64,000 nt of DNA from an uncultured Butyricimonas sp. (GCA_944321845.1 CALUMT010000018.1:49101-113100), one strand, 5' to 3'. Positions 1 through 9,313 are shown, numbered from the stretch's first letter. The notes: generated by a model from the sequence alone, not told the origin. Translations and numbers: made by a program.

Positions 1-517
1 AGCGGAATCCCCAAGGCATGGACGTCGCCTGTCCCACGATTTCCGAGTTCATCAGGTTCCCGGTACGGATAAAGAAACCCGCCAAGGCGATAGGTATCAC
101 GGCCCGGTCCAGAATCCAGAGAATGGACTTCTTGCTCACCTTCCTGGAATAATACCACAACCCGGCTATAATACCGATAGCCGCACCGTGACTGGCCAGC
201 CCCTGGTAACCCGTGAAGCGGAATTCCGGCTCAAACCGTACCGGGAGAATCATTTCCACCGGGTGAGCGCTGTAATATGCCCAATCATAGAAGAGGCAAT
301 GCCCGAGGCGTGCCCCGATAACCGTGGCCACCGCCACGTATATCCACAACTTGTCCAACCACTTTTGGGGAATACCCTCCGACTTGAACATTTTCTCCTC
401 GATCTTGTATCCCAGGATAAAGGCAATGGCGAACAGCACCCCGTAATAACGCACGGAAAATCCCCCGAGATTGAATATCTCCGGGCTGACATCCCAATTT
501 ATAAACAGTGACAGCAT
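1..517 (-). CDS. lgt: Prolipoprotein diacylglyceryl transferase, partial (C-terminus off the left edge)
   Basis: Inner-membrane enzyme that transfers diacylglycerol from phosphatidylglycerol to the lipobox cysteine of prelipoproteins, the first step of lipoprotein maturation. The visible 172 codons, read from ATG at 517, contain the family landmarks in order: GARLGHCLFYDW (residues 68-79), GLASHGAAIG (106-115) and the Lgt signature RTGNLMNSEIVG (151-162), whose Arg and Asn belong to the substrate site in characterised Lgt. Hydrophobic segments lie near residues 22-36, 58-74 and 107-122. The family is usually about 270-300 residues, so roughly the last third is missing beyond the window. It lies 86 bases downstream of secA on the same strand and may be partly co-transcribed, although an inverted repeat lies between them. 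Several lipoproteins in this window would be clients. Confidence 0.95.
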   Translation of the reverse strand, partial: MLSLFINWDVSPEIFNLGGFSVRYYGVLFAIAFILGYKIEEKMFKSEGIPQKWLDKLWIYVAVATVIGARLGHCLFYDWAYYSAHPVEMILPVRFEPEFRFTGYQGLASHGAAIGIIAGLWYYSRKVSKKSILWILDRAVIPIALAGFFIRTGNLMNSEIVGQATSMPWGFR

Positions 518-533
518 AATGAATGATTTTAAA

Positions 534-577
534 ATTGTAGATTCCCAATCGCCACGGGGGCAACGGAAATCTACAAT
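534..577 (-). terminator. Inverted repeat between secA and lgt, possible weak terminator
   Basis: A ten-base perfect stem (534-543 with 568-577) closes a 24-base loop just after the secA stop. On the minus strand it is followed by only three T residues, so it may attenuate rather than end secA transcription. Confidence 0.4.
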
Positions 578-603
578 CGTTAATATTATAATGCCTGCCG
601 GGG

Positions 604-3600
604 TTATTCTTCCCGACCGTGGCAATTCTTGTATTTCTTACCGCTACCGCAAGGACAAGGATCATTGCGTCCCACCTTCGGTCCCACGTGCACGGGTTCC
701 TGTTTACGGGGTTCCCGGTTTGCCTGTGGAGTCGGGGCATCCGTCCGTCCGGCACGCATCTTGCTCATATCCGTGCGTTTCTCCTCGGCCTGTTTCACAT
801 CTTCCGGAGCCTCGAACGGAATCTGTCCTTTCATGATCGTGGATACGACATTCTTGTTAATCTTGTCTACCATAGCCTTGAACAGGTTGAACGACTCGAA
901 CTTGTAAATCAAAAGCGGGTCTTTCTGCTCGTAAGTAGCATTCTGCACGGACTGTTTCAAATCGTCCATTTCCCGCAGATGCTCCTTCCAGGCATCATCA
1001 ATATGTGCCAGCATGATTGATTTCTCGTAAGCCCGTATCAGCTCCTCGCCTTCCGTGCGATAAGCCTTTTCCAGGTTCGTCACCACGTTGAACATATGCT
1101 TGCCGTCCGTGAAGGGAACCACGATATTCTTGAACACATCACCCCGGTTCTCGAACACGTTCTTGATAACGGGATAAGCCTGCTTGGCAATCATCTCTGC
1201 CTTGCGGTTGAAGGTCTCTCTCACCTCACGGTAGAGTTTCTCGGTCAAATCTGCAGCGGAAGTCTTCTGGAATTCCTCTTCCCCGATCTCGAAGTTCACG
1301 GCCAGGTATTTCAATACATCCAGTTTGAAGGCTTCCAATTCGTTATTATCCTTATGCTCTTCCACCAGCGACTCGCACACGTCATACATGTTGTTCGCCA
1401 GATCCACCCCGATACGTTCCCCGAGCAACGCGTGACGGCGTTTCTTGTAGATTACCTCACGTTGAGAGTTCATCACGTCATCGTACTCCAGCAACCGCTT
1501 ACGGATACCGAAGTTGTTCTCTTCCACTTTCCGCTGGGCACGCTCGATAGACTTGGTGATCATGGAATGCTGAATCACGTCGCCCTCCTGGTGTCCCAGA
1601 CGGTCCATCACCCGGATAATCCGCTCGGAACTGAAAAGACGCATCAAATCGTCCTCCAACGAAACGAAGAACTGGGAAGAACCCGGGTCTCCCTGACGTC
1701 CGGCACGACCGCGCAACTGACGGTCCACCCGTCGGGACTCATGGCGTTCCGTACCAATGATAGCCAGACCACCGGCATCCCGCACTTCCGGACTCAACTT
1801 GATATCCGTACCACGACCGGCCATGTTCGTCGCGATGGTCACTACCTGCGATTTACCGGCCTCAGCCACGATTTCAGCCTCCCGTTGGTGCAACTTGGCA
1901 TTCAATACATTGTGCTTGATTCCCCGCAATTTCAACATACGGCTCAGCAACTCGGAAACCTCCACCGAGGTCGTACCCACCAGCACGGGGCGTCCCTCGC
2001 CCACCAACCGGGTAATCTCCTCGATAACGGCGTTATATTTCTCGCGTTTCGTCTTGTACACGTAATCATTGGCGTCCTTGCGGATAACCGGCTTGTTCGT
2101 CGGTATTACCACCACGTCCAGCTTATAGATATCCCAGAACTCTCCCGCCTCCGTCTCGGCCGTACCGGTCATACCGGCCAGCTTGTGGTACATACGGAAA
2201 TAATTCTGCAGCGTGATTGTCGCGAAAGTCTGCGTGGCCGCTTCCACCTTCACGTTTTCCTTGGCCTCGATAGCCTGGTGCAACCCGTCGGAATAACGAC
2301 GTCCTTCCATGATACGGCCCGTCTGCTCGTCCACGATCTTCACCTTGTTATCGATAACCACGTATTCCACGTCCTTCTCGAACAGGGTATAGGCCTTCAG
2401 CAACTGGTTCACCGTGTGTACCCGCTCCGTCTTGGCCGCGTAAGCCTGTATGAATTGATCTTTTTTCTCCAGTTTCTCGTTATCCGGGATATTCATCTTG
2501 TCTATCTCGGCCATCTCGGAACCCACATCCGGCAACACGAAGAAATTCGGGTCCTCGCCGGCAGCCGTGATCGTATCGTGTCCCTTATCCGTCAAATCGA
2601 TGGAATTCAGTTTCTCGTCAATCACGAAATACAGTTCATCCGTGATTTCCGGCATACGGCGGTTGTTCTCCTGCATGTAGATATTCTCCGTCTTCACGAG
2701 GATAGCCTTGTTTCCCTGCTCGCTCAGGAACTTGATGAGGGGCTTGTACTTGGGCAATCCCTTGAAGGCACGCAGCAACAAGATAGCACCCTGCTCCTCC
2801 TGTTTCTTGTCACCACTGGCAAGCAACGTCTTAGCCTCGTTGAAAATATGGGCAACCAACTCCCGTTGCATTCTCACCAGTTTCTCCACGCGGGGCTTGT
2901 ACTCGTCGAACATCTGCACCTCGCCCTTGGGCACCGGACCGGAAATAATCAACGGGGTACGGGCATCGTCAATCAACACGGAGTCGACCTCATCGACAAT
3001 CGCGAAATTGTGCTTGCGTTGCACGAGGTCTTCCGGGTGAATCGCCATGTTGTCTCGCAAGTAGTCGAAACCGAACTCATTGTTCGTACCGAAAGTAATA
3101 TCCGCCTGGTAGGCCTTTCTCCGTTCCGGGGAGTTCGGCTGCGTCTTGTCGATACAATCCACCGACAACCCGTGGAACATGTACAACGGACCCATCCACT
3201 CGGAGTCACGCTTGGCCAGGTAATCATTCACCGTCACCATGTGCACGCCGCGACCCGTCAAGGCATTCAGGAACACCGGCAACGTGGCCACCAACGTTTT
3301 ACCTTCACCCGTGGCCATCTCGGCGATTTTTCCCTGGTGCAACACCGTTCCACCGATCAGCTGCACGTCGTAGTGAACCATATCCCAGGTGATCTCGTTA
3401 CCCCCGGCCATCCATGAATTGAAATATACCGCCTCGTCGCCGTCAATCTCCACGAAATCTTTCGTCACTGCCAAATCCCGGTCGAAGTCATTCGCCTTCA
3501 CCACGATTTCCTTGTTTTCCTTGAAACGGCGTGCCGTATCCTTCATCACGGCGAAAGCCACGGGCAATATCTCGGTCAGTTTCTCCTCCAGTTTCTTGTC

Positions 3601-3891
3601 GATCTGCTCTTCCAGCTTGTCCACCCGATCGTAAATCTGGTTTCTTTCCTCGATGGAAGGTTTCTCGTTTTCCACTCTCGCTTTCAAGGCGGCAATCTCG
3701 TCCTCCTCGCTCTTCACGTGAGCGTGCAGTTGCGCTTTCAGGTCAGCCGACACGGCACGCAACTCATCATTCGACAACCCCTTAATTTTCTCCCACTCGG
3801 CATTGATTTTTCCCACGATAGGCCGCAATTCCTTCATGTCCCGATCGGACTTGTTCCCGAAAAGCGACTTCAATATGTCATTAAATCCCAT
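604..3891 (-). CDS. secA: Preprotein translocase motor ATPase SecA
   Basis: The ATP-driven motor that pushes unfolded preproteins through SecYEG. The 1095-residue product has MATGEGKT Walker A (about 192-199), the DEVD Walker B box (300-303) followed by [15 protein letters not shown], the helicase-like second nucleotide domain with AGRGTDI and [14 protein letters not shown], and a C-terminal zinc-binding SEC-C motif [14 protein letters not shown] that in known SecA contacts SecB or phospholipid. It is about 190 residues longer than E. coli SecA, as is usual in Bacteroidota; an acidic/lysine-rich coiled insertion is visible at about residues 60-105, and another stretch after the DEVD region. 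The ATG at 3891 gives a standard start ([12 protein letters not shown]). It is followed by lgt on the same strand, linking protein export to lipoprotein processing. Confidence 0.98.
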   Translation of the reverse strand: MGFNDILKSLFGNKSDRDMKELRPIVGKINAEWEKIKGLSNDELRAVSADLKAQLHAHVKSEEDEIAALKARVENEKPSIEERNQIYDRVDKLEEQIDKKLEEKLTEILPVAFAVMKDTARRFKENKEIVVKANDFDRDLAVTKDFVEIDGDEAVYFNSWMAGGNEITWDMVHYDVQLIGGTVLHQGKIAEMATGEGKTLVATLPVFLNALTGRGVHMVTVNDYLAKRDSEWMGPLYMFHGLSVDCIDKTQPNSPERRKAYQADITFGTNNEFGFDYLRDNMAIHPEDLVQRKHNFAIVDEVDSVLIDDARTPLIISGPVPKGEVQMFDEYKPRVEKLVRMQRELVAHIFNEAKTLLASGDKKQEEQGAILLLRAFKGLPKYKPLIKFLSEQGNKAILVKTENIYMQENNRRMPEITDELYFVIDEKLNSIDLTDKGHDTITAAGEDPNFFVLPDVGSEMAEIDKMNIPDNEKLEKKDQFIQAYAAKTERVHTVNQLLKAYTLFEKDVEYVVIDNKVKIVDEQTGRIMEGRRYSDGLHQAIEAKENVKVEAATQTFATITLQNYFRMYHKLAGMTGTAETEAGEFWDIYKLDVVVIPTNKPVIRKDANDYVYKTKREKYNAVIEEITRLVGEGRPVLVGTTSVEVSELLSRMLKLRGIKHNVLNAKLHQREAEIVAEAGKSQVVTIATNMAGRGTDIKLSPEVRDAGGLAIIGTERHESRRVDRQLRGRAGRQGDPGSSQFFVSLEDDLMRLFSSERIIRVMDRLGHQEGDVIQHSMITKSIERAQRKVEENNFGIRKRLLEYDDVMNSQREVIYKKRRHALLGERIGVDLANNMYDVCESLVEEHKDNNELEAFKLDVLKYLAVNFEIGEEEFQKTSAADLTEKLYREVRETFNRKAEMIAKQAYPVIKNVFENRGDVFKNIVVPFTDGKHMFNVVTNLEKAYRTEGEELIRAYEKSIMLAHIDDAWKEHLREMDDLKQSVQNATYEQKDPLLIYKFESFNLFKAMVDKINKNVVSTIMKGQIPFEAPEDVKQAEEKRTDMSKMRAGRTDAPTPQANREPRKQEPVHVGPKVGRNDPCPCGSGKKYKNCHGREE

Positions 3892-3946
3892 AAAATTCTT
3901 GTAGTTATAATATTGTGATTGTATTGGTTACTTGATTTAAAGATGC

Positions 3947-4285
3947 TTAACACGAGAAAACGGCCACCTCACCCGGTGCCCGAATCGGATTGGCAGACAC
4001 TTCCGGGACCTTCCATCCCGGCAAAACCACCTGCCGGTAAAACACACCCGTAGGCTCCACCACGGGAACACACCCGCGGCCACGCGTATCTCCCTTGCCG
4101 GGGACAATCTCGTCCACCGACTTCTGCTCAAAAGCAATGGAAACGACCTTCTCTGTCGGCGATACCAACAGGCGATAGCTGTCCGTACCGACGGACATGA
4201 CACCTCCCCGCGCTCCCACCGGAAGCGTGGCCACGCATCCCGCCACAACGTACAATGCCGCTATTAAATACCTGTTCATTTCCAT
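3947..4285 (-). CDS. Small putative lipoprotein of unknown function
   Basis: A 112-residue product that I do not recognise. It opens with a short charged end and a hydrophobic stretch ending in VAGC (residues 14-17), which fits a signal peptidase II lipobox, so the mature protein would be a lipid-anchored envelope protein of about 95 residues. The remainder is rich in Val and Gly with no motif I can name. A second in-frame ATG two codons in (4279) is an equally good start. It lies 44 bases after upp and 55 bases before secA on the same strand. Reality as a gene is supported by the signal sequence and by filling the gap between two same-strand genes; function is unknown. Confidence 0.55.
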   Translation of the reverse strand: MEMNRYLIAALYVVAGCVATLPVGARGGVMSVGTDSYRLLVSPTEKVVSIAFEQKSVDEIVPGKGDTRGRGCVPVVEPTGVFYRQVVLPGWKVPEVSANPIRAPGEVAVFSC

Positions 4286-4329
4286 GCGCCCAAAGATAGC
4301 ACTTTCAATCAGAATTCAACCATCCGACT

Positions 4330-4989
4330 TTAAATTTTCTCCCCGAAAGCCAAATCACCGGCATCCCCCATCCCGGGGTCGATATACGCGCTCGGGGTCA
4401 ACCCCTCATCCACGGCTCCCAGCCACAACGTCACGGGCTCTCCCTCCAACTCGCTCACCACACGCTCCATGCCCTGCCGACTGGCGATAATCGCCGCGAT
4501 ATGCGTATGACGGGGCACACCGCCTTGGGCCAGCAACTCCCGATAAGCCACTACGATAGACCCACCCGTGGCCAGCATCGGATCCACCAGCAACAACTGC
4601 TTCCCCTCCAGACTCGGGCTATACACCGAATCAAAACGAATCTCGAAATCCTGGTGGTTCTCCGCGTAATGCCGACGAGCGGAAACAAAGGCATTTCCCG
4701 CCCGGTCAAAATAATTCAGGAATCCCAGGTGAAAAGGCAGACCGGCACGCAACACCGAAGCCACCACCACTTCCTCATCCGGCAACATCACCTCCGCCCG
4801 ATTAATGGGTGTATCCACAGCCACCGCCTTGTAATCAAACGTTTTGCTTATCTCGTAAGCCATAACCTCCCCCACCCGTTCCAGATTCCTCCGAAAACGC
4901 AATGGGTCACCCTGCACCTGCTTATTCCTCAACTCCGCCAAAAAATAATTATAAATCGAATTCTCCTCGTCAATAACATGAACCTCCAT
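4330..4989 (-). CDS. upp: Uracil phosphoribosyltransferase
   Basis: Converts uracil and PRPP to UMP in the pyrimidine salvage pathway; cytosolic. From the ATG at 4989 the product has 219 residues, near the family norm. It carries the PRPP-binding loop VDPMLATGGS (residues 135-144) and a C-terminal YIDPGMGDAGD segment that in the family binds uracil. The frame remains open upstream to 5067, giving a longer MRMEGAAV start, but a promoter -7 box (TAACTTTG) lies inside that extension and the family normally begins near MEVHVIDEEN, so I place the start at 4989. The neighbours do not belong to pyrimidine metabolism; a small lipoprotein gene follows 44 bases downstream. Confidence 0.95.
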   Translation of the reverse strand: MEVHVIDEENSIYNYFLAELRNKQVQGDPLRFRRNLERVGEVMAYEISKTFDYKAVAVDTPINRAEVMLPDEEVVVASVLRAGLPFHLGFLNYFDRAGNAFVSARRHYAENHQDFEIRFDSVYSPSLEGKQLLLVDPMLATGGSIVVAYRELLAQGGVPRHTHIAAIIASRQGMERVVSELEGEPVTLWLGAVDEGLTPSAYIDPGMGDAGDLAFGEKI

Positions 4990-5459
4990 AATTCCTTTTC
5001 TTTTAACTACATTTATCACATCAAAGTTATGTCCTATTTTTATTACTGCCGCCCCCTCCATTCTCACCTCTCAAATCAATTAATAAACGAGAACTCTTAT
5101 TTGAACTAATTTCACCCTTAAATAGTCTAACTAACTATTAGGTTAACTATTTTGCATTTAATCCATAGTTTACCGCAAATATTTCAGCATTAATAGCGAT
5201 TCATCACCTATCGTACCTTATCTTCTTCACCTACAATTAACTATCATCCGTACACCTTCAAAAATATATTCTACACATGATTTCAACATTTAGAATATAT
5301 TCCTTCTCGTCACAACGATGCAATTATCCAACAATATAAATCTATTAGATTTTATTGTATGCTCCCATTCCGTCTCCAAACAAATAATACCTTTACTCAT
5401 ATCTCTATATTATAAGATAACAGCTTTCACTATACACATTTTAGAAAAGATCAACCCAG
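4990..5459. other. AT-rich intergenic stretch upstream of upp
   Basis: About 470 bases separate upp from the DUF308 gene. Apart from the upp -7 box near the left end and AT-rich direct/inverted bits around 5123-5150 (CTAACTAACTATTAGGTTAACTA), I see no gene, structured RNA or strong terminator. The open frame running + from 5318 has no coding character and overlaps the end of the DUF308 gene. Confidence 0.5.
5022..5029 (-). promoter_or_regulatory. Candidate -7 box of upp promoter
   Basis: On the minus strand the bases read TAACTTTG, an exact TAnnTTTG Bacteroidota -7 element, about 32 bases before the chosen upp ATG. No clear -33 TTTG is visible. Its position argues against the longer upp start. 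Confidence 0.45.
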
Positions 5460-6074
5460 CTACTTCACTTCCTCGTAGTCCGTGTCCACGATTTCGGTGC
5501 CGTTCAGTTTTTGGCGTTGCTCTTCCTCCCGGGCCATTTTGCGCAGCTTGTTGATGTTGTACTGGTTAATCAGGCTGGTGATACCGTAGAAAATCGTCAT
5601 CGCCCCGAAGAACATTACCAGGCTTTCCTTGGCCGAGAAAGGATCGAGGAATGACACCAGACCGGCTATCAGCAACAGTATCGGGAACACGTAGGCCATC
5701 CCCGGCAAATCCCCCATCCGACGGGCAGAGAACAAGGCCACCAGCTGACCCGTGCCGGCAATCAGCAGCAACAGCCCGAACAACCACATCAGCATGTCGG
5801 TGAAGAATCCCGCCATTGCCCACAGCACGATTCCCAGGATAATGCTACCGATGCCCGAGAAGGAATTCAATCCCCGGGCGGCACGCTCCTCCCGGTTCTG
5901 GTACGACAGGATCAGGGAAACTACCCCGGTGACCAGGAACACCGCCCCAATCAGTTTCACCATGTAATTCAACACTTCCGTCGGCCACATGACCAACACG
6001 ATTCCTACCGCTATCGTGATAATCGAGCTCACGACCGTTTTCTTGTACGAGGTTGACGAATAAATAATTCTCAT
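5460..6074 (-). CDS. DUF308 (HdeD-like) membrane protein
   Basis: A 204-residue integral membrane protein. Six hydrophobic segments can be seen, paired as short hairpins (about residues 13-32, 36-58, 72-92, 94-112, 126-142 and 148-166), a pattern of the DUF308/HdeD family, with repeated glycine-rich GIVLVMWP and LIGAVFLVTG motifs. The C-terminal 35 residues are charged and cytoplasmic (KLRKMAREEEQRQ). HdeD in E. coli is linked to acid resistance, but the function of Bacteroidota members is not known and I do not infer one. It follows the cysteine synthase gene on the same strand with an 85-base gap and may be read from the same transcript. Confidence 0.8.
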   Translation of the reverse strand: MRIIYSSTSYKKTVVSSIITIAVGIVLVMWPTEVLNYMVKLIGAVFLVTGVVSLILSYQNREERAARGLNSFSGIGSIILGIVLWAMAGFFTDMLMWLFGLLLLIAGTGQLVALFSARRMGDLPGMAYVFPILLLIAGLVSFLDPFSAKESLVMFFGAMTIFYGITSLINQYNINKLRKMAREEEQRQKLNGTEIVDTDYEEVK

Positions 6075-6159
6075 ATATTTTTCATTTTAATTATTAACTT
6101 TTCCCTGTCTACAAACATACGCGTTTTATTCGAGAAACCATCACCAATCGCCAATTATC

Positions 6160-7065
6160 TCACCCTAAATTCCCGAACATCGACGTGCTCAGGTACTTCT
6201 CCGCCCGGTCCGGGAAAACCACCACGATATTCCCGCGTTCCACCCGCTCCGCCATTCTCAAGGCCGCCACCATCGCCGCCCCGCTGCTCATCCCCGCGAA
6301 AATTCCCTCCCGGGCAATAATCTCCCGGGCCATGGCTATAGCCTCCTCGCTCTCCACCATGACCTGCACGTCAATCAGGGAAGGCATGTAGATCGCCGGC
6401 ACGATAGCTTCCTCCATATTCTTCAACCCCTGAATGTAATGCCCTCTCACCGGGTGAGCGCACACGACCTTGATGTTCGGGTCATGCTTCCGCAGAAAAC
6501 GGGAGATACCCATAATCGTCCCGGAAGTCCCCAGGGCACACACCAGGTAGTCAATCTTACCGCCCGTCTGCTGCCATATCTCGTTGGCCGTACCCTCGTA
6601 ATGAGCCTCGTAATTATTCGCGTTACTGAACTGGTCCGGCATGAAATACTTGCCCGGGTTCGCCTCCACGAGACGGCGGGCCTCCCGGATGGCCCCATCC
6701 GTCCCATCCTTCGCCGGGGTGAGAATCACCTTCGCCCCGTAAGCCCGGATAATCTTCCGCCGTTCCTCCGACACGGCCTCACTCATCACGATTTCCACCG
6801 GGTACCCCTTCACCACCCCGACAACCGCCAACCCGATACCCGTGTTCCCGGAAGTCGGTTCGATAATCGTCTTCCCGGGTATCAACCTTCCCTCCCGCTC
6901 CGCCTGTTCCACCATACGCGAGGCAATCCGGTCCTTAATACTTCCCGTGGGATTGAATCCCTCCAGTTTGGCGTAAATATTCACGCCCGGCTTATCCAGC
7001 AGGCGATTCACGCGCACCATCGGGGTACTCCCGATAGTCTCAAGAATGTTTTCTTTCACGAACAT
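6160..7065 (-). CDS. cysM: Cysteine synthase (O-acetylserine sulfhydrylase, PLP-dependent), CysM-like
   Basis: Makes L-cysteine from O-acetylserine and sulfide (or thiosulfate for true CysM) using PLP. The 301-residue protein has the PLP lysine in GFNPTGSIKDR (Lys44), the substrate loop EPTSGNTGIGLA and the phosphate-binding GTSGTIMG. The stretch SEERRKIIRAYGAKVILTP and the ending VFPDRAEKYLSTSMF are of the cysteine synthase family; CysM and CysK cannot be told apart with certainty by eye. The ATG at 7065 gives MFVKENILETIGSTP, a typical start. About 150 bases upstream lies a small frame with six consecutive cysteine codons, suggesting regulation by cysteine supply. The DUF308 gene follows. 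Confidence 0.9.
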   Translation of the reverse strand: MFVKENILETIGSTPMVRVNRLLDKPGVNIYAKLEGFNPTGSIKDRIASRMVEQAEREGRLIPGKTIIEPTSGNTGIGLAVVGVVKGYPVEIVMSEAVSEERRKIIRAYGAKVILTPAKDGTDGAIREARRLVEANPGKYFMPDQFSNANNYEAHYEGTANEIWQQTGGKIDYLVCALGTSGTIMGISRFLRKHDPNIKVVCAHPVRGHYIQGLKNMEEAIVPAIYMPSLIDVQVMVESEEAIAMAREIIAREGIFAGMSSGAAMVAALRMAERVERGNIVVVFPDRAEKYLSTSMFGNLG

Positions 7066-7075
7066 AATAAATCTG

Positions 7076-7218
7076 GTATTTGATTGTAATGGATAAACGA
7101 CACGACACCCCCGCCCATCCCGGCGGAAGGTAGCCCGACAACACGCCCAACAATCGGTCTAATCCCTTAAACCGCCCGCTACCGTGTTTCCGGCAACAAC
7201 CTTATCGAAAAATGAGGA
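7076..7218 (-). promoter_or_regulatory. Putative attenuator region between poly-Cys leader and cysteine synthase
   Basis: The RNA after the leader stop can pair in several ways: GGTAGC (7179-7184) with GCTACC (7129-7134); an inner CGGTTT/AGACCG hairpin; and CCGCC/GGCGG further on. No stem is followed by a U-tract, so translational control or control of RNA stability is as likely as termination. Pairings were found by eye only. Confidence 0.4.
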
Positions 7219-7323
7219 TTAAAGACAACAACAGCAACAACAGGCCCATGCCATCCCGCTAAACGGTCCGAACTTCGGCATCCACACCTGATATCGCTCC
7301 ATGAAACCAAACGTTGTCTTCAT
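7219..7323 (-). CDS. Poly-cysteine leader peptide upstream of cysteine synthase
   Basis: A 34-codon frame from ATG at 7323 to TAA at 7219-7221, not previously marked because it is short. The product begins MKTTFGFMERYQVWMPKF and ends in AWACCCCCCL: six consecutive cysteine codons (TGT TGT TGC TGT TGT TGT) two codons before the stop. It sits between a candidate promoter and the cysteine synthase ATG, 153 bases upstream of it. Runs of the codon for the pathway's own product are the hallmark of attenuator leader peptides (trp, his, leu leaders; poly-Cys leaders are known from actinobacteria). I infer that ribosome stalling at these codons when Cys-tRNA is scarce changes folding of the following RNA and raises expression of the synthase. 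Confidence 0.7.
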   Translation of the reverse strand: MKTTFGFMERYQVWMPKFGPFSGMAWACCCCCCL

Positions 7324-7400
7324 AAGATTCAAAATTTATAATCCAAGACCGGCCATACACCCAGCCCGAAGACAAACATAATCACAAAAAAGATAAAAAC

Positions 7401-7408
7401 CAAAGGTA
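7401..7408 (-). promoter_or_regulatory. Candidate -7 box for the leader/cysteine synthase transcript
   Basis: Minus strand reads TACCTTTG, an exact TAnnTTTG element; about 20 bases upstream is TTA rather than TTTG. Transcription would begin near 7394, giving a leader RNA of about 330 bases before the synthase ATG, which includes the poly-Cys frame. Confidence 0.5.
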
Positions 7409-7630
7409 TTTCTTAATATTCCCTATAACATGCTTTACACTCCCTATCGGGTTCCTTTTCCCTTTCCCCACTGGCGGGTCACTTGCCGTTCACCTCCTGA
7501 TCACTTCCTGGCACAAACAATAGCCCACCTGTCGGTCTGTCGTACCAGCCAAGGGAATGGCAGCCCCCGGGAAAGTGTCGGGTCGGCAGGAGTATACTGG
7601 CGGGAGACTCCCCCATCACGACAATAGACG

Positions 7631-7692
7631 GTCGCTTCATCGCCGCCTGTTTGCCTATCCGGGAAGCGGGCAACAAGCGGCCATTAAGCGAC
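7631..7692. other. Long imperfect hairpin in a gene-free region
   Basis: GTCGCTT (7631-7637) pairs with AAGCGAC (7686-7692), GCCGC (7642-7646) with GCGGC (7677-7681), and TGTT with AACA, then GCC with GGC, closing a loop near 7656-7667. An alternative pairing joins CGCTTCAT (7633-7640) with ATGAAGCG (7694-7701). It could be a small structured RNA, a protein-binding palindrome or a remnant; the transcribed strand is unknown. Confidence 0.4.
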
Positions 7693-7972
7693 TATGAAGC
7701 GGCGAATAGGGTAGATAACCCCCGGATTACCCGTGGTCAATAGCAGGCTTTCCCCTTACCGATACGCTCCCGACAGGGTGTCTACACGCTACAAACTCAA
7801 TTCACAAACCATTCACTCCCAATTCACAGCCAATCAATCGAGTGAGTTTAAAAAGGCCGTAAACCGAGAGTGTATTGTCTTTGTTCCGTGAACAGGAGGG
7901 AAAAGCACCGGAAATGTACACGAAATAATTCGAAATAAATCATCGAAACTAACCGAGACTCGTCCGAGAAGT

Positions 7973-8004
7973 TTTGTTTTTATCCCCGATAATCCGTATA
8001 TTCG
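7973..8004 (+). promoter_or_regulatory. Promoter of the secreted alpha/beta hydrolase gene
   Basis: TTTG at 7973-7976, a 20-base spacer, then TATATTCG at 7997-8004 (one mismatch to TAnnTTTG), 21 bases before the ATG at 8026. Spacing fits the Bacteroidota sigma factor. Confidence 0.5.
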
Positions 8005-8025
8005 GCTTCACTAATAAAAATCGGT

Positions 8026-9273
8026 ATGAAGAAAGGTTTTTTGCTTATTTTATCCACGATGCTGTTTTTCAACCTCTCTATAGCCCAAACAATCAGTGGT
8101 ACCTGGACAGGGGAGTTAGCCATAGGTTTGAAAAAATTGGCCATTGTATTTCATTTCAACAAGACAGCAAATAATAGTACCAAGGTATTCATGGATGTAC
8201 CGGCTCAAAGTGCCAAAGGGATCCCCGTCAACCTGCACGTGCTGACAACAGATTCCGTAAGTCTTGCTATTCCAAGTATCGGAATGACTTACTCCGGTAA
8301 ATTGCACAAGGGGGTCATAGTAGGAACTTTCACCCAAATGGGCCAACAATTAAAACTCGATTTGTATCCCGGGAATCAGGCCAGGAAGTCCAGGCCACAG
8401 GAGCCGAAAGGAGATTTGCCATACACTACACTTGAAATGTCCGTCCACAACGAAAAGGCCGATGTTTACCTGACGGGGACTCTTACTTATCCTACAGGCT
8501 TCATGAAAGATTCGAATATGCCTGTCGTAGTTATGGTTACAGGAAGTGGGGGCCAGAACAGGGATGAGGAGATATTCGAGCACAAACCGTTTCTGGTTAT
8601 TGCCGACTATCTGGCGAGAAACGGGATAGCTTCGTTTAGGTATGATGACAGGGGCATGGGGAAATCAAGCGGGACACAGATCGGTTGTACATCTGCGGAT
8701 TTTGCCGATGATGCGGAGGTTGTCATAGATTTTCTCAGGAAAAAAGGAGAATTCAAGAAAATAGGTATTCTGGGACATAGTGAGGGCGGTATGATAGCCT
8801 TTATGCTGGGGGCTAGAAACAAAGTCGATTTCATCGTCAGCATGGCTGGCCCCGGTATAAAAGGGGATACATTGCTGACGGAGCAGAAAAATGCCATCCT
8901 ACAACTTCAGGGTATAGACCTAAAAATAACTACAGAACAGACGCGAAAAGAGATAGCCACTATGACTAAAAACGTATGGCTCGAGTATTTTCTAAATTAT
9001 GACCCGAGGGTTGATCTGGAGAAAATAACTGTACCGATAATGGCAATTAATGGAACGAATGACGTACAAGTTCTTTCGAAAAGTAATCTTAAGGCTATTA
9101 GGGACATCCTATATGGTAAGAACAAATACAATCTTATCAAGGAGTACCCCAACTTAAATCATCTCTTTCAACATTGTACTCCTCAAACAGCAATAGATTA
9201 TTACGAGATCGACGAAACCTGTTCTAATGAAGTTCTTGAAGATATTGTCAATTGGATAAAGTCACTAAAATAA
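8026..9273 (+). CDS. Secreted alpha/beta hydrolase (serine aminopeptidase S33-like)
   Basis: A 415-residue protein with a signal peptide (cleavage expected after about residue 20, LSIAQ), so it acts in the periplasm or outside. Residues 21-125 form a beta-rich N-terminal region found in many Bacteroidota members; the alpha/beta hydrolase domain follows, with the oxyanion segment VTGSGGQNRD (171-180), YDDRGMGKSSG, the nucleophile elbow GHSEGG (Ser252), the acid in NGTNDVQ (Asp346) and His379 in LNHLFQ. Together these make a complete catalytic triad. The family includes esterases and aminopeptidases; the substrate cannot be read from sequence. It has its own promoter and the nadB promoter follows it, so it appears to be a single-gene unit. 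Confidence 0.85.
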   Translation: MKKGFLLILSTMLFFNLSIAQTISGTWTGELAIGLKKLAIVFHFNKTANNSTKVFMDVPAQSAKGIPVNLHVLTTDSVSLAIPSIGMTYSGKLHKGVIVGTFTQMGQQLKLDLYPGNQARKSRPQEPKGDLPYTTLEMSVHNEKADVYLTGTLTYPTGFMKDSNMPVVVMVTGSGGQNRDEEIFEHKPFLVIADYLARNGIASFRYDDRGMGKSSGTQIGCTSADFADDAEVVIDFLRKKGEFKKIGILGHSEGGMIAFMLGARNKVDFIVSMAGPGIKGDTLLTEQKNAILQLQGIDLKITTEQTRKEIATMTKNVWLEYFLNYDPRVDLEKITVPIMAINGTNDVQVLSKSNLKAIRDILYGKNKYNLIKEYPNLNHLFQHCTPQTAIDYYEIDETCSNEVLEDIVNWIKSLK

Positions 9274-9313
9274 TCCGTGGTATGAAAAGTCTGTTTCTAT
9301 TCCGGGCAGGCGC

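Larger units (their letters stand above)
7324..8025. other. 700-base gap between divergent genes
   Basis: Lies between the minus-strand leader peptide and the plus-strand hydrolase. It holds the leader promoter (7401-7408), the GC-rich hairpin at 7631-7692 and the hydrolase promoter (7973-8004). Open frames at 7430-7627 (+) and 7479-7676 (-) overlap each other and show no family resemblance, so I do not call them genes. Confidence 0.5.

Noticed and set aside
1096-3417. Long open frame on the plus strand opposite secA
   Set aside because: A shadow of the secA coding sequence; the minus-strand product has all SecA motifs.
7430-7676. Two overlapping open frames in the gap upstream of the hydrolase
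   Set aside because: No family resemblance and mutually overlapping; the DNA signal there is a hairpin instead.
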